From Amyelois transitella (Eukaryota > Arthropoda > Insecta > Lepidoptera > Pyralidae), in the NCBI RefSeq assembly GCF_032362555.1, contig NC_083523.1:4191501-4255500 (forward strand): a DNA stretch of 64,000 nt, read 5' to 3'. A model generated the notes under the pieces. That model was not told the DNA's origin, ran no database searches, and worked only from the letters and a program-made list of their open reading frames with translations. The position numbers were made by a program, and so were the translations under genes. Of this stretch, positions 13,235 to 26,700 are shown piece by piece (the first letter of the stretch is position 1; each line of letters begins with the position of its first letter).

Positions 13235-14776
13235 GATATTATTATATCGCTTAATAATTGTCGTATGGTTTAACAACTTGGTTGACGTCAAATGAATTAC
13301 TTAAAAACTAAGTTTACTGCCGCTTCCAAGGTGTCAGTGCAGAAGAAGCGGTAACAAACTGCAACACTGTCCATTGCTCAGTGTTGCCATTTTAGTATTT
13401 TCGTCATCAGCGCCAGACCTCGCGCTTTTTACAATGTAATGGCATCCAATCGATATCCCTCATTTTCAAGACGGTTAATTTTCTATAAGCTTCTAAGTGT
13501 AACGAACACTTTCCAGAAAACCGCGTCAAAATCGGTTCTGCAAAACACAATATAATCGCGGATAAACATACATACATACACGTCAAACTAAAAATCATCT
13601 TTTTTTTTGAAGATGGTTAAACGAGATATGAGACTAAAAAGAGGTTATATGTATGACTGTAATTTAAATAAGTCAACAGAGTCTAAAAAACTCGAGGGCC
13701 AGTTTCAACTGTATGACTTGATAAATCTGTTTATATCAGGACTACATATATATTTTAATTTGAGTTCATTTAAATTTAGTTTTCTATTGTTATTAAAAAA
13801 TAAGTAATAGAGAATAGAAAAATGAATGACATGAATGAACATAAACCCCGCGTTTTTTTATCAGTTTCACTTGGCAACACTAATGAGCCAAACAACATCT
13901 CATTCTATTTCAACAAGCAAGCAAAAGACGAAAGTAGGAAACACGCTGATCGCGAGCAAGACTGACGAAATCGGAATCGACGGTACGGTACGGACGGCAT
14001 GGCACAGTACCAACTAGAACTGTAAAAGTACCGATTAAATTCACACCCGCATGTATTTGGTACTAAACAAAACTGTACTCGTTACAACTGTATCGGTACT
14101 CGTTACTTTCGTCACTTTGAGTATTGAGAAGGTATTCTCGTGTAAAGTTTTGCGCCCGCCGGTGTGTTTCCAGAACAAATCGTATGTACTTCGTATAGTA
14201 TATTTCGTATCTACTTACAATATCCAAAACGAATTATTATTTTTTGGACAGAATACTTACCTACATTATTATTATAGGTGTTGATTAAGTAAAGAAAACA
14301 AAAGATACAAATAAAGTTTAATCAATTAGTATTAAAAAATACAAAAAAAGAGGAAACTACGCATCATCCCGTGACTTTCCGTTTCTCACATCGTTCGTAC
14401 AATCAAATCGAAAAATGCGAGTAACGAAATTGATTCGAAAGTAACGAAACGTTACTTCGAGTCTGACTGAATACTCGTACGTCAGTAACGAATACATACA
14501 GTTTGCTACAGCTTTGGTACCGACCTACCGACAGTCGACAGTACCGACCGAGACCGACCGAGCTTAGGAGCACAAAAGTTGACTTGGAAACGTTGTGTTC
14601 AGTCTTGGTTACAGAGTACCTACCCTTTTATGTGTTGGTTAAAATATATTGTGCAGAACTGTGGATCAAATTTTGAATTGCATTGCATCGTAATGGCAAA
14701 TCACGTTGTCATTTACAAGACCCCATAAAAATATATTGGTTATGCGTTCTTAGTTTGAGCGAAGACTTCTTTCAAA
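13235..14776. other. 5' flank of the RhoGAP gene, no gene recognised
   Basis: At about 13490-13590 there is a fragment of a dispersed repeat (aaaatcggttc, then catacatacata). Between about 13970 and 14560 the DNA is rich in gtacc/ggtac and gtaacg/cgttac words in both orientations, which may be an old inverted-repeat element. The RhoGAP promoter should lie just before 14777; an arthropod-like TCAGT initiator word occurs at 14599-14603, but this is weak evidence. No convincing coding frame is present. Confidence 0.4.
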
Positions 14777-17700
14777 ATGAGCAACTGGGCTAGGAGGATG
14801 CACCGCAGAGCAGCTACATTGAGCAATGTGGTCACATCTTGTGGGCATCCCAACTCCCTGCCTTATCCACGAAGATTGGAAAAAGTAAAATTTGGTGTGC
14901 CCTTGCACGAAGTTTGTAAAGATGATATCCCCGGGCCGTTGCTTGTTAGTATCGAAGTCTGAATTTGTGCAATATATATATCGGTATATGAATCGGTCAG
15001 TGTTTTAAGATTATGGGTGTGTTTAGGTGCTGATATTGAAGTTGAACAAGGAGGCTCCACTTCGTCGCGATGTGTTCCGTGCCCCTGGACATCAGGGTGC
15101 TATGAAAAAACTCATACATTTTCTTCAAACTGGCAGACTAGTTAATGTAGATAATTACTCTGTTTATACCATTGCTAGTGTTTTGAAGAAATTTCTAAGG
15201 TAAGAATTAATTATGTTTAACAACACCAATACTACAAAACCCATAATCTAAAAAATCTGCATTGATAATCAGTTAACAACTTCGTAGAACATACCTGTTT
15301 GTTCTAATTTTGCGATAAAATTAAAATAAAATTCTGTTTTTTAAAAATTGAATTTAAACTAAAATAAAGAAGTAGTACTTATGTGCCAGGTGACTTAGCT
15401 ATTATTTATGTTATTTGTTCAATCTATTATTTTTTTTCAAAATAGGTTCTCAGTTGTTTGATATTAATGCATTAAGCAATTTTTTTTAAACTACCTACTG
15501 AATTTATTTTAATAAAATTTGTAAGACTACTTTTTTTTGCATTTTTAAAGCTTGACTTATTTTTGGAAATTTTTATGGTAGTACAGTAGGTAAAAGTATC
15601 CTTTTGTATATATTTTTGTAGGAAAATCCCAGGCGGTGTGTTTGGCCGGGATGGAGAGATGCAGTTGTTCACGGCTGTGGAGCTCCCTGAAGAGCAGCAA
15701 GTACATGAAATCCGCAGGTCAGTCAATAGGGTATTACTTGTATAAATATGTTAAAACTAATTTTTCAGTGTGCATCTCTTTCTATCTTTAAGTTAAACAG
15801 GATTTTAATTAAATCTAAGATTTTGTCTCTGTCTACCCCATAAGGGTTAAGTACATACATATATTCATGTTTTTATATGGAATAGACACATCCAACAGGT
15901 TCGCAAAGTCTGCAAGCCACCTTCAGCTTAGTGTAATATAAGGGATAAAGACGTGACTATATGTATCTACTAGAGGCCGCCCGCGACTTCGTCTGCATGG
16001 AAACACTATCAATCCCGCGAGAACTCAGATAATAAGCCTAAATGTTATTTTGGGTTTTCAGCTATCTACATACCAAATTTCATCATAATGAGATCAGTAG
16101 TTTTTGCGTAAAAGAGTAACAAACATCCATACTGACATCCTGACATACTCACAAACTTTCGCATTTATAATATTAGTAGGATATTAGTAGGATCTCAAGA
16201 TTATTTACCTTTGTTTAGTAGGTACTTTAAAATTGAGTATATTAGCATGCATTTAATATTTGCTAATCTTAAAAAAATTCTGCTGGTTCCAATAGGAATT
16301 CCTGAAGAGTCAAACTTGATTTACCCATTATATGTATAACACAAATTTCAACTTAGTCTTTTGTATGTTTATTACATTTAAAAAGGCATGACTGGCAGAA
16401 CATCCAACTGATATACTTTTTATGTGCATTAAGTTTAAATAAATTAGCAGGCCAATTCTGCTATTTTATTTTTAGCCGAAACGGATCTGAAACGCTTTGA
16501 TGACAACTTTTGGTATTCTACTAACCATTTTTCAAAACGAAGTCGTAACGCATTGGTTACACAGCCGAAAGGGTTCGGTTGTCGTATTCTGCTAAAGGAC
16601 ACGTAAAGTTCCGTTTGCCGTTCGGCTATTATTGCGTATTCTGATAACTTTTTGACAGTTGGTCCGGCCGAAACACAACGGTTCTGCGTTAGTTGAATTG
16701 TCAAAAGTTGCGGTTTTGCATCGGCAGCAAAAGTTTAACTTTTGCGAAATTTTGCGATTATCTTGTGATAAAATTGTAAGGTAGGTAATTCCTTGATTAT
16801 ATTAAATTACCTTTTCGGGTGTTTATTGTTGACTTAAAATTTTTGTTCAGTCAAAATTCATTGTTATTTCATTGGTTACTCATACCTTCTTACATATTAT
16901 CCTTGCAGAAATAATGAGCTCATATTTAGCTTGGGATATAATGTTGAGAGCGCAGCTTCAGGATATTGCCAGGGCTAGAGACCGTCGTAGAAAAAGTCGC
17001 AATTCGGCATCAAGAGGGAAGGCCTTTGATATGACCGACAGGGAATTTTTAAAAACCTACAGGTTATCAAAGACCCTTGCACGTCACCTCATCAACGAAT
17101 TACGGCCCTTTTTACGCCGGCCTCGCCGCAGTGATGCCATAAGCCCAGAAAATAAGGTAAAAGATTTACCCTTCCATCTACAGTGTGCCCCTTCTATACC
17201 AACTTTTAATTAATTCAATTTTAACTTCTAGGTGCTAATAGCATTAGCATTTTTTGCTTCTGGCTCATACCAGACCATAACTGGCCAATGTAGGGTCCAT
17301 GGAGTTTCGCAGCCAACCGTGTCCCGGGCTATTAAAGAGGTGGTAGGGGCCTTAAATATGCCTGATATTTTAAATAAATATATTGTGTTCCCTTTGACTC
17401 AAGCTGGCCGGGAACAACTAAAGACCCAGTAAGTATATTGTATTATTCTTAAATATGTATGTAGCTATATCAAATAAATGTTAATTTTGGTGATTTGTTG
17501 CAGGTTTTATTCAAAATTCAGTATCCCAGGAGTTGTGGGATGCATAGATGGGACCCATGTTTCAATTATTAAACCCACTCAAAATGAGGAGAGGTATATG
17601 AATAGGAAGGGTTATCACTCCTTAAATGTACAAATTGTAAGCATGGTCTCCTTACTCTTAAATATTTGTACTCTTTTAAATGGAGTGTTTATTTTAGTCA

Positions 17701-20700
17701 ACAAAAATTAAAATGATATTTTTATTTCAGATTTGTGATGTGAATCTCAATATAATGAGTGTGGATGCCAGCCACCCTGGCTCAACACACGATAGTGTTA
17801 TCTGGGGTGAACATCCTTTAAATAATTACTTACAGAGGCAATTGGCCTTGGGTGAAAATTTGTATTTGTTAGGTTTGTATATTTTGTTACAAGTTTATAA
17901 ATAAATATAAATAAATATAAATATATACGGGACAAATTACACAGATTGAGTTAGCCTCGAAGTAAGTTGGAGACTTGTGTTACGAGATACTAACTCAACG
18001 ATACTATATTTTATAATAAATACTTATATAGATAAACATCCAAGACCCAGGCCAATCAGAGAAAGTTCGTTTCTCATCATGCCCCGGCCGGGATTCGAAC
18101 CCGGGACCTCCGGTGACGCAGACAAGCGCACTACCGTTGCGCCACAGTGGCCGTCATAAATATAATTTCAAATTTAAATACATATTAATTCATTATTTTA
18201 TTCATCAGGTGATTCGGGCTATGCTTTAAGACCAAGCATGATGACGCCAATTTTAAATGCTCTACCTGACACGCCTGAAGAGCACTACTACAACCTTCAC
18301 GTCACAGCTAGAAATACTGTAGAGCGCTGTATTGGAGTTCTAAAAGCGCGTTTTAGGTGGGTATACTTATATTGCTTGTTAAAGTAATTGATGAAATAAA
18401 AATACTATTATTTTTGTAAAGTTGTGTAATAACTGTTTTATAATCATTTAGCTATTTTACTTTTTGGCTCTTCTATTATAATCTTTTTTTATCTGAAATC
18501 ATCTCAAGTCTTATATTCTAAAGTAATTTCAATCAAAAACAATAAAATTATATCTAATATGCATCTTTGAAATCACAGTTAAATTACAAATCAGTCTTTT
18601 TACCTGAAGAAATATAAATCAATAACAATAACAATCTTTTACAATAAAACAATTTTAAAATATTCATTATTAGGTACTTTTTGGTACATCTATATCCATT
18701 GAAATCACAGTTTTATTACCAAAATCAGTCTTATTTAAAAATCAATAATTTCTTATTAATCTATGTTATATAACATATGAAAAATATTTCAATTTACTAA
18801 CTATAAGTATTACTTTTTGATACTTCTATTATTTATATTATGCCATTTTGAAATCACAGTTAAATTACGGATCCTGTATCAATAAATTCTTATCAATTAT
18901 GTTGCAGATGCCTGTTATCTGCTCGACAACTTCATTACGATCCCATCTCAGCTGCGCGCATAGTGAATGCATGTTGTGTTTTACACAATATAGCAAACAA
19001 GGCACGCTTAAATGTCCATCCACTAAACAATGATGAAATAGCAGCTGAACTTGCTGCTAATGTTGATTTGCGCAGGCTTGAAGCAAGGACTGACAGCAAC
19101 AGGCATCAAATCAATCAGGAACTTTCAGAAGGCAGGGCAGTCCAACAATCGCTCGTGGACCGTCTGTGGGAAGAAAAACACAGACATTGATTAAAAACCT
19201 AATTGATACTGTACTCGCCTCACAATAATTTTATTAAATCTTATTATCACCATAATATTTACCTTTCATTACGCCTTCTAGTCACTACTAATGGTCACTC
19301 TCATCACTCGAAGAAATTCGAGGACTCTGAAAAAAAAGTTATGATTAAAAAAACCGGCAACATGTTTGATGATATATTATAATTAAAATAAAATCAAAGA
19401 ATATGTAAAGGCGGTTATACAAAAAAAGATTCTTACTTTTTGAGTATGATGTCCATGCTGTAGTGTAGAGGAGCCTGCAGGATCAAATGTAGACGACACT
19501 GCATCTGCTAGCTTATTTATAGCTAGTGCTATTTGCTGCAATGCCTCTACCTTTTTTATTTCTATCTCCATTTGTTTAGTTTGGGCTGCAAGCTTTGCTT
19601 CCTCAAGCCTAACAAATGCAGCTCGTGACTCATCCAGGGACTCTTCTACTTGTTGCGCTAAAACAAACATTAAAATAATATTTGATTGGCAGTTTTAAGA
19701 AAAATTTTGCTAAATATATATTATAATTGTTACTTACTCAACAAGGACCTATGTCTAGCATGAACTCTAGGCCTGTGTCTAGAACGGCGAGGCCTGGGCT
19801 CTGATTCTGTAGGCTCAAGTTGGGGTGCTGAGTCTTGTGGTGTATCATGGTCATCAGTGCCAATCATTTGTATCGAGACAGGAAGATCGGAGATAGAAAT
19901 TTGCTCAGTCATATCCTGCTCATACCTGTAAAGCAACCCATCCTATATTTTTGTGACCTCTTTTGTGCCACAGCTTTGCTAACTAGTCAACAAAATGCAT
20001 CACATGCAACTGAAATTGGCTTTGGTTCAATTGGTAATAATGAAGCACTAACATATATAATCTATAATAGTTTAATCACTCACTCAATTTCAATGTCGCT
20101 CATATAACTTGACAACTCTTGGGGTTGTTGAGGGTGGGATGCTTCATCAGGAGTGTTCTACAGTGAAAATCAAAACATGAAAAAATTAACTGTTAAACTA
20201 ACATAACAAACCAACATTTATTGTATACATAAAATGAAATTACCTGAGACAAAAAAGGATTTTGTTGAACACCCTGCAATGGAGTGACAACATCTCGTCC
20301 CAATATTGTGGCCACTCTATCCTCAATAGGGCTCAAAGAAATATCTATTGCTGGTCCTCCTCCAGGTTCCACCCACACTTTGGCGTATGGTACGTAATTT
20401 CGATTTCACTCTACCTTTGAAATCATTCCAGTACTGAAACAATTATGTAAAAAATATTTTTTTATTGGCTAGGTAAGAAATCATTATTACAATTTTTTAT
20501 GTATTGTGTTACTAGCATTATCGTGAACCCACAGGAACAATTCTCATGGCCGGAATGAAGGGTATCCTATATCCTTCTTCATACCCCAGACTATGTCTAT
20601 GCAAAATTTCATCCAAGATAGGTTCAGTGGTTTAAGCGTGAAGGCTGGACAAACAAAAACACTTTCGCATTTCTTATATTAGAGAGGATTAATTTTAAAT

Positions 20701-23700
20701 GAAATAAAAATATAACTACACACCCACCCTTAAATGGATAGTTTTTGGTGAAGTTATTTCTAAGTACTTAAGGTACTTACACGGCTCCATTCCTTGGGTT
20801 TTCTATATGTGCCCTCAGCATTACAAATCGTGGCACACTCATTCCACAGGCGAGAAGCAAGTGCCCGTGCCTCTTTACTATGTACACGACCAAGTGCCAA
20901 ATCTTTATGGCGATCCATGAACTCCACCAACAGCTCCAACTGCCTCACAGAAGTTATTCTTCTGCTACGGCCAGCTTGTGCTGACGAGTTTTGTGACATT
21001 TTATCTACGAACGAAATTTAATATGAAGTTTACGAGAAAATTTTACAAAATAAAATTCATAGTTCTATTATTTGCCGGTTTATGTGGTGGTGGCCTATAG
21101 CACAAACCTCTTTGAGATCCGTCTCAGCAGTAGAACGTATTTATTTCGTGTTGTGTCTAACTATAACTTATAATAATAATAAAAAACTTACTTTGTTAAA
21201 AATTTTCGTTTGCCGCTTCGTGAATTCAAAACAAACCACTTGTTTGTCAATGTCAACTTCGAACTAAGCGTTACCTTTTTAAACACTGAGCAAAATACTC
21301 ATACAGCCAAAAATCTTGGAAATTTATAACAAAAGCAGCAATGTACGCGCAACTGTTTCTTTTTTGAGTTGCAACACCGTAAGCCTTCCTTAAGCGGCTT
21401 TATGACCAATCGTTTCTGTTTTATATGCGCTTCAGCTATCAACGTAAAGTTACTGGAATACCGTTTGACATTACAAACGCAACTGTAACCAAAACGAAAC
21501 GCAGCCGACCTGTTTCGGTTAACAAATAGCAGAATTGGCCTGTAGGTCTACGGAATAAATTCCTCTAGAAATAAGTACTAAAGTTCTCCTTAGTCTAAGT
21601 TCTAGTTGTATTTTTTCCCCATAATTGATGTTCATAAATATATGTACAAACGAAAATAAATAAATGTCTAAATGCTTTTTGAATAAGTATCTAACTCTGA
21701 TTAGATATTATCTTTAAAACCTACTTTTATATAAATTTTATGATAAATAATAATATGTAATAAAGTAAATAATATAATAAAAAATATTAATAATTCAAAA
21801 TTTAAATAACTGTCTAGACGCGAGTTTTTGTAATCATAAGATTAAATTGAAGGTTCATTAACCTGAATCTAAAAAAACACAGATTTGTGTATAAAACTGT
21901 TGAATTAAACAACAATAGATGATTGTTATTAGGTACTTAACACGCGCGCGCAAAGGAGGTGAGTCGCCGATAATGTATTCAACATATATCATTAATTAGC
22001 ATGAGTTAACACGGCATTATCATCCAGCAGGTTGTGTCGAAGAACTAACGTGACGCATACAGTTAAATAATCGCCAGTCAGTGCAGTGGTATATATGAAT
22101 ATTTCTGAAATTTAGAATGAAAAGAAATAAAGAGGGCCTTCCTTCAACTTGTTCCCCTCTCTCGTCTTTGCGTGTTACCGTTTGCATTTCTCTTTCCACT
22201 TTGTCAGTTCTGCAGGGTCTTCGATCCGAACACGCTTTGAGCCAAGGCCCGTTTAATACATCTCTCTCATAAGTTAAATATATCTTAGAGTTGCATTATA
22301 TCCAGCGCTACCCTAAACCTTTTGTTTCCCACCTCCCTAATGGCGAATTCTCCATGTACGCATTGGTTTTTATTTGAAAATGTTTTTTTTATTTTTTTTC
22401 CCTCCTTCCTCCTGTCGTAGTCTCGGTCTCCTCAACTGTTGAGAAGACAGGGGTGCACCACTATGATCCTGGATTGTGTAAGTCAGGTTTTGCACGAAAC
22501 AACACCCGTTTTACTAACACAATCTTTGCAGAGGAATCTAAACCACATTGGATCATACGGGGTTACACATGCAGTTGCCTGAATGTGCATCTTATCCTTT
22601 TCCTGGTGATACTTGTCATTAAATATACCACATATTTGTTGCTTGTATAAAATGATAAATAACCGTAATTAACGTAAGTACGGAGTGCAGACGTAACAAA
22701 GCATGAACACGAGCACATCCTGCATGAATTTCAGTCGGAAGCAAACCGTAAACAGCATTGTCATACTGCTGTTATAGTCAAACAGTATCTCGACTTACTG
22801 TAAACAATTGAAAGGTACTTATTAGTCGCTTAGGCGCTGTTGGAGACTCGAAATCCTACTGTTCCATAACCATCATAGTCTTAGCGTTTCTATCCTCCTC
22901 ACGAAGGGTGAAACGATATGAATAAATTGATACTGAATTTGAAATGCTTAAAACTTAAATATAAACTTTTTCTATTAAATGTGTCTTTTAATTTTATAAG
23001 ATTTAGTAAGCACTTAGGCGCACTGATTTAGGTACTCTGTTCCACTTAATTCCAGGCCAGTAGCTTTTGCTCCACAAATTGTATCCATTATTGCCGATAT
23101 AATCTACAATAACGATGGGCCTGTTGATCGAGAGTGAGCTTGCCCACGATAGTATTGCATTCACTATCGATAGGCCAAAACTATTGGGAAAAAATGCAAT
23201 AGTTAGCGGTAATATTATCGATTCTATCGATAGTGCTTTTGATCTTGTTGCAAAATTGGAAAATTGCGCTTCAATGCTATCGAAAGTAATGTTGGGTGTC
23301 AATATTATTTTCGGTAACTGATCTATCGATAGTATCGGCTTTCTGTGGACAATCCATCGGCATCACTATTTGTGTCCGAGTGTCTATAAACAATGGTTAG
23401 TTCATCATGTAAGGAAGAGCTCGTGAACGGGTGTGGCTGGGCGTGCCACTGGGATAGACTAGTTCCCTAAGGTGCGACTGATCGATATTGCATGCGTGTC
23501 AGTCGGTAGGAGGAATATAGTTTTTTGTGACATTCAAATTAATTAATACAGAATTAGAACAACTTTTGAGAGATTCCTTGAGGCGTCCTGAAAAAAGTTC
23601 TAGATAGCTAAGAATATTGGTGTAATTCCTGGATAAGTTTCTTGTAGCTATAAAGTTGAAAACGTGGTTTTTAATCATAGTTTATTGAATGACCATCTAC

Positions 23701-26700
23701 AACTACCAACTACCTTTTTGTTGCGACTCCTATAATTATACTCGATATTACCGTTTTGCCCCAAGACCAGAATGGCGTCTCTGAGCATTCTATTTTTCTT
23801 AGTTAAGTCCTCTTGTAAGCATGTGGCAAGACGGGCAAGGTGCATTGCTATATAAGCATAGATAGCAAATTCCAATCCATGCCCCGCTTTCATATGTTAT
23901 CTGCATAGGCGGCCCAGAAAGATGTAAAAAAAAAACGCTCACACTGGAATGATCCTGTAAGCCTTAGAATTGATTCTTGCTAATCACAAGAATCTCTTCA
24001 ACATGTCTAACAGGGGTTTCTTCGGGTGAACCGATCCTCGAAATGTTTATCGCCGACTAACTGACCACAATATCGCGCGATCGCTAAACGCCCCATTAGC
24101 AACTCGAACGTCTTCCCGTTTCGCTGCGGTGCATCAATGCTGCCCATTCATTGATAATATCTGTGTGAGCCGTTCCCATGATCGCTACGAACATAAAAAG
24201 TGGATGTACAGATGTAAAGCTTTGTATTTATTGCGGCGACCAACGTTACGTAAATGATTAGTATTAGATTTTCGCCGTGAACGAACCTTACAAATTACTT
24301 TCAATTCTTAAAAAATTGTGAATATGCCAAAACCTACATGACCGATTTTTATGTCCCACGAGTTTAAAATTTCTATTCACAGATCCTACATACCTTTTAA
24401 TTACATCAAAATCAGACCAACTGTTCGGAAGTTATCGGGTTACAAACATACATACAAAAAAAAGGAGAAAATGTGTCTACACCCCAAGTTTATTGGTAGA
24501 CCTTGTTCTTCGTCAATAATGTACTACAGCTGCTCATTATCTGTGCCTTCCATATTTTGTCGCTACGGGAGCAATAACCCCCGGTTTTCTTTATAGTTTT
24601 CCTGTTTAATTGGTTACAGACGATAAAACCATTGTTGTGGCTTTCAAATTGCTCATGGCACGTCTGTCTATGTATTTGTAGCTTTATTTTATTGTGTATG
24701 ATTCAGTCATATCATTTTAATACAATCATAACTTTTGTTATCAAATAAGTGCTTAACTATGTAAGAAAGAAATTCTGTGACAAATGCATGTTACTGATAT
24801 GTGTCACATATCCTCAAACTGTAAAACAAATTTTACAGTACCTATAAATATTTTATGTTACTTTTTATTACAAAATCGATCTTTTTTAACTAAAGAAATT
24901 GTTCGGTTAGTAGTTCTATTAAATATAAAAATAAAATTCACACACATGACGTGTGTATTGTGCATTGCAAAATAAAAAAAAAATTTATTTGCGGTCAGGA
25001 AACTAGAATTTTTTTTTGCATTTACATATTATAAAATGCTCTAGTTTTACGCTACGATGACCGTCATGATAATAAACCTATCATAAACCCGATGAGTTCG
25101 TTCCAACTGCATATTATTCTGTGTGTTTGTTTCTGAAGTTTGATTTCTATGCAAATTGTAGCAAACTAGAGAGCGGTTCGTGATTTGTTGCCTACAGAAA
25201 TGTTTTTGCTATTCTATTTTTCTGTCAGTGTATTAATAACGTTAATTAATAATAATAAAAAAAGAAATGAGGCCAGGGTATGTTACTCATATGAAGTGAG
25301 GCAGGTTGCATCTGCAGTTGAGATGTCGTTAATTGAAATCTTGTTAAAAATAAATATTTAAATATTTACGATTAATTTTTACCTTTCTTGCCCTTGTTAC
25401 TACCAATCTAACGAAGAGCAGTAATACCGTTAATTGTAATTTCCCTTACTGCTATGGTCGTAGTACGAGTTGGATTTTTTATATTTTTGCTATCATAATA
25501 CTGTCTGACAAATAACAGACAGCCGTCACATATTCATCGTGTTCGCAATTCGTATATTTGTTTGATGATTTTAAAAAAATCCCACGGAAATCGAGAGTTA
25601 GCCAAAGCTGTATCGTCTTTCTTAAAATCTTTAGAGGATACCTACTTTATGACAGTTGTCCATATTACAAAACTCTATCAGAGTTTTCCGGCCAACTATT
25701 ACATGTCAGTGAGTCAATATATGTATTTAAATCTATTGCCGACTTCTATAGTTGTTAGCAACAAAACTTATTGCTTATTTGTCCGCAGACTCCTGCTGTC
25801 TCTGCCAGTCTGCACACAAAGACTGCTGGTGCTACTCTTTGGCACTTTCCGGGTAATGGCCTCCAATGCTGACAAAGCAGGTAATTTGGATTGTAAGATT
25901 CACTTGTAAAAAAATATAAGCTTAGGCGACCAGACTTATAAAACTCGCGATAGCATTTTTCTTCTTTGCTCCTAAGTAAAGCACTTTTAAAGAACAACGC
26001 TATTATCACACAAATCTTGATATAATTAACGCTCATTCGCACAAATAATCTCTTGTAAACGATGGCCATGCATGTAGTCAAATGTGTGCGTTAACCTAAC
26101 GAGAATAAGTTAATTATTGCCAATTACACGCGGAAAAATGTGTGGGTTGGGTTGTGATTTTAACATTTGATTTCATGTCTACAGTTTTCCTACATATCCT
26201 TGATAATGTGTAAAGGATAGCTTTACTTTCGTTTACTTTTTAAATTACGCTTTTTTTATTTTGTTATAAAACGGCGTTAGGAATCATTCTTATATGCTGT
26301 CTTTAGCAGATGTAAAACCAGGAATGCAACCATTAACAGTCAGCAGTAACATTTGAACGAATTAGTTTCACTTAAATTCGGATATTTTCGTGCATTAAAG
26401 TCAATACGGTCATATGTAGCAGCTTGCTTTAAAGGAAAATTATCCTGGACTTCAGTGTATACCAAGAATAATTTAATGATGGAAGTAACACTCGTGTAGG
26501 TGGCTCATTTGTGATGCAACCCGCGATTATTTCATCCGAGTTACGTCTTCCACTCGTTCTCGCTGCCCTACTTTAGTTTATGAGACTCGTTATGGAATTA
26601 CTGTACGCCAGTGGTTCCCAACCATTTCTTTGCACATTTAGGTCTTAGAATAATTTACACACACAAAAATCACTTCTTTATCCCGTATGGCGTAGGCAAA

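Larger units (their letters stand above)
16448..21542. mobile_element. Complete PIF/Harbinger DNA transposon
   Basis: This 5095-bp element has perfect 19-bp terminal inverted repeats, CAGGCCAATTCTGCTATTT at 16448-16466 and its inverse at 21524-21542. It is flanked by a 3-bp duplication TAG (16445-16447 and 21543-21545), the target-site size typical of PIF/Harbinger. The sub-terminal regions are also related (gccgaaac words in both). It carries the two genes expected of an autonomous Harbinger, arranged convergently: a DDE transposase (16914-19190, +) and a MADF/SANT-type DNA-binding protein (19288-20999, -). A SINE lies in a transposase intron, and another repeat fragment lies in an intron of the second gene. 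The whole element sits in intron 3 of the RhoGAP gene, in the same orientation as its transposase. Confidence 0.93.
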
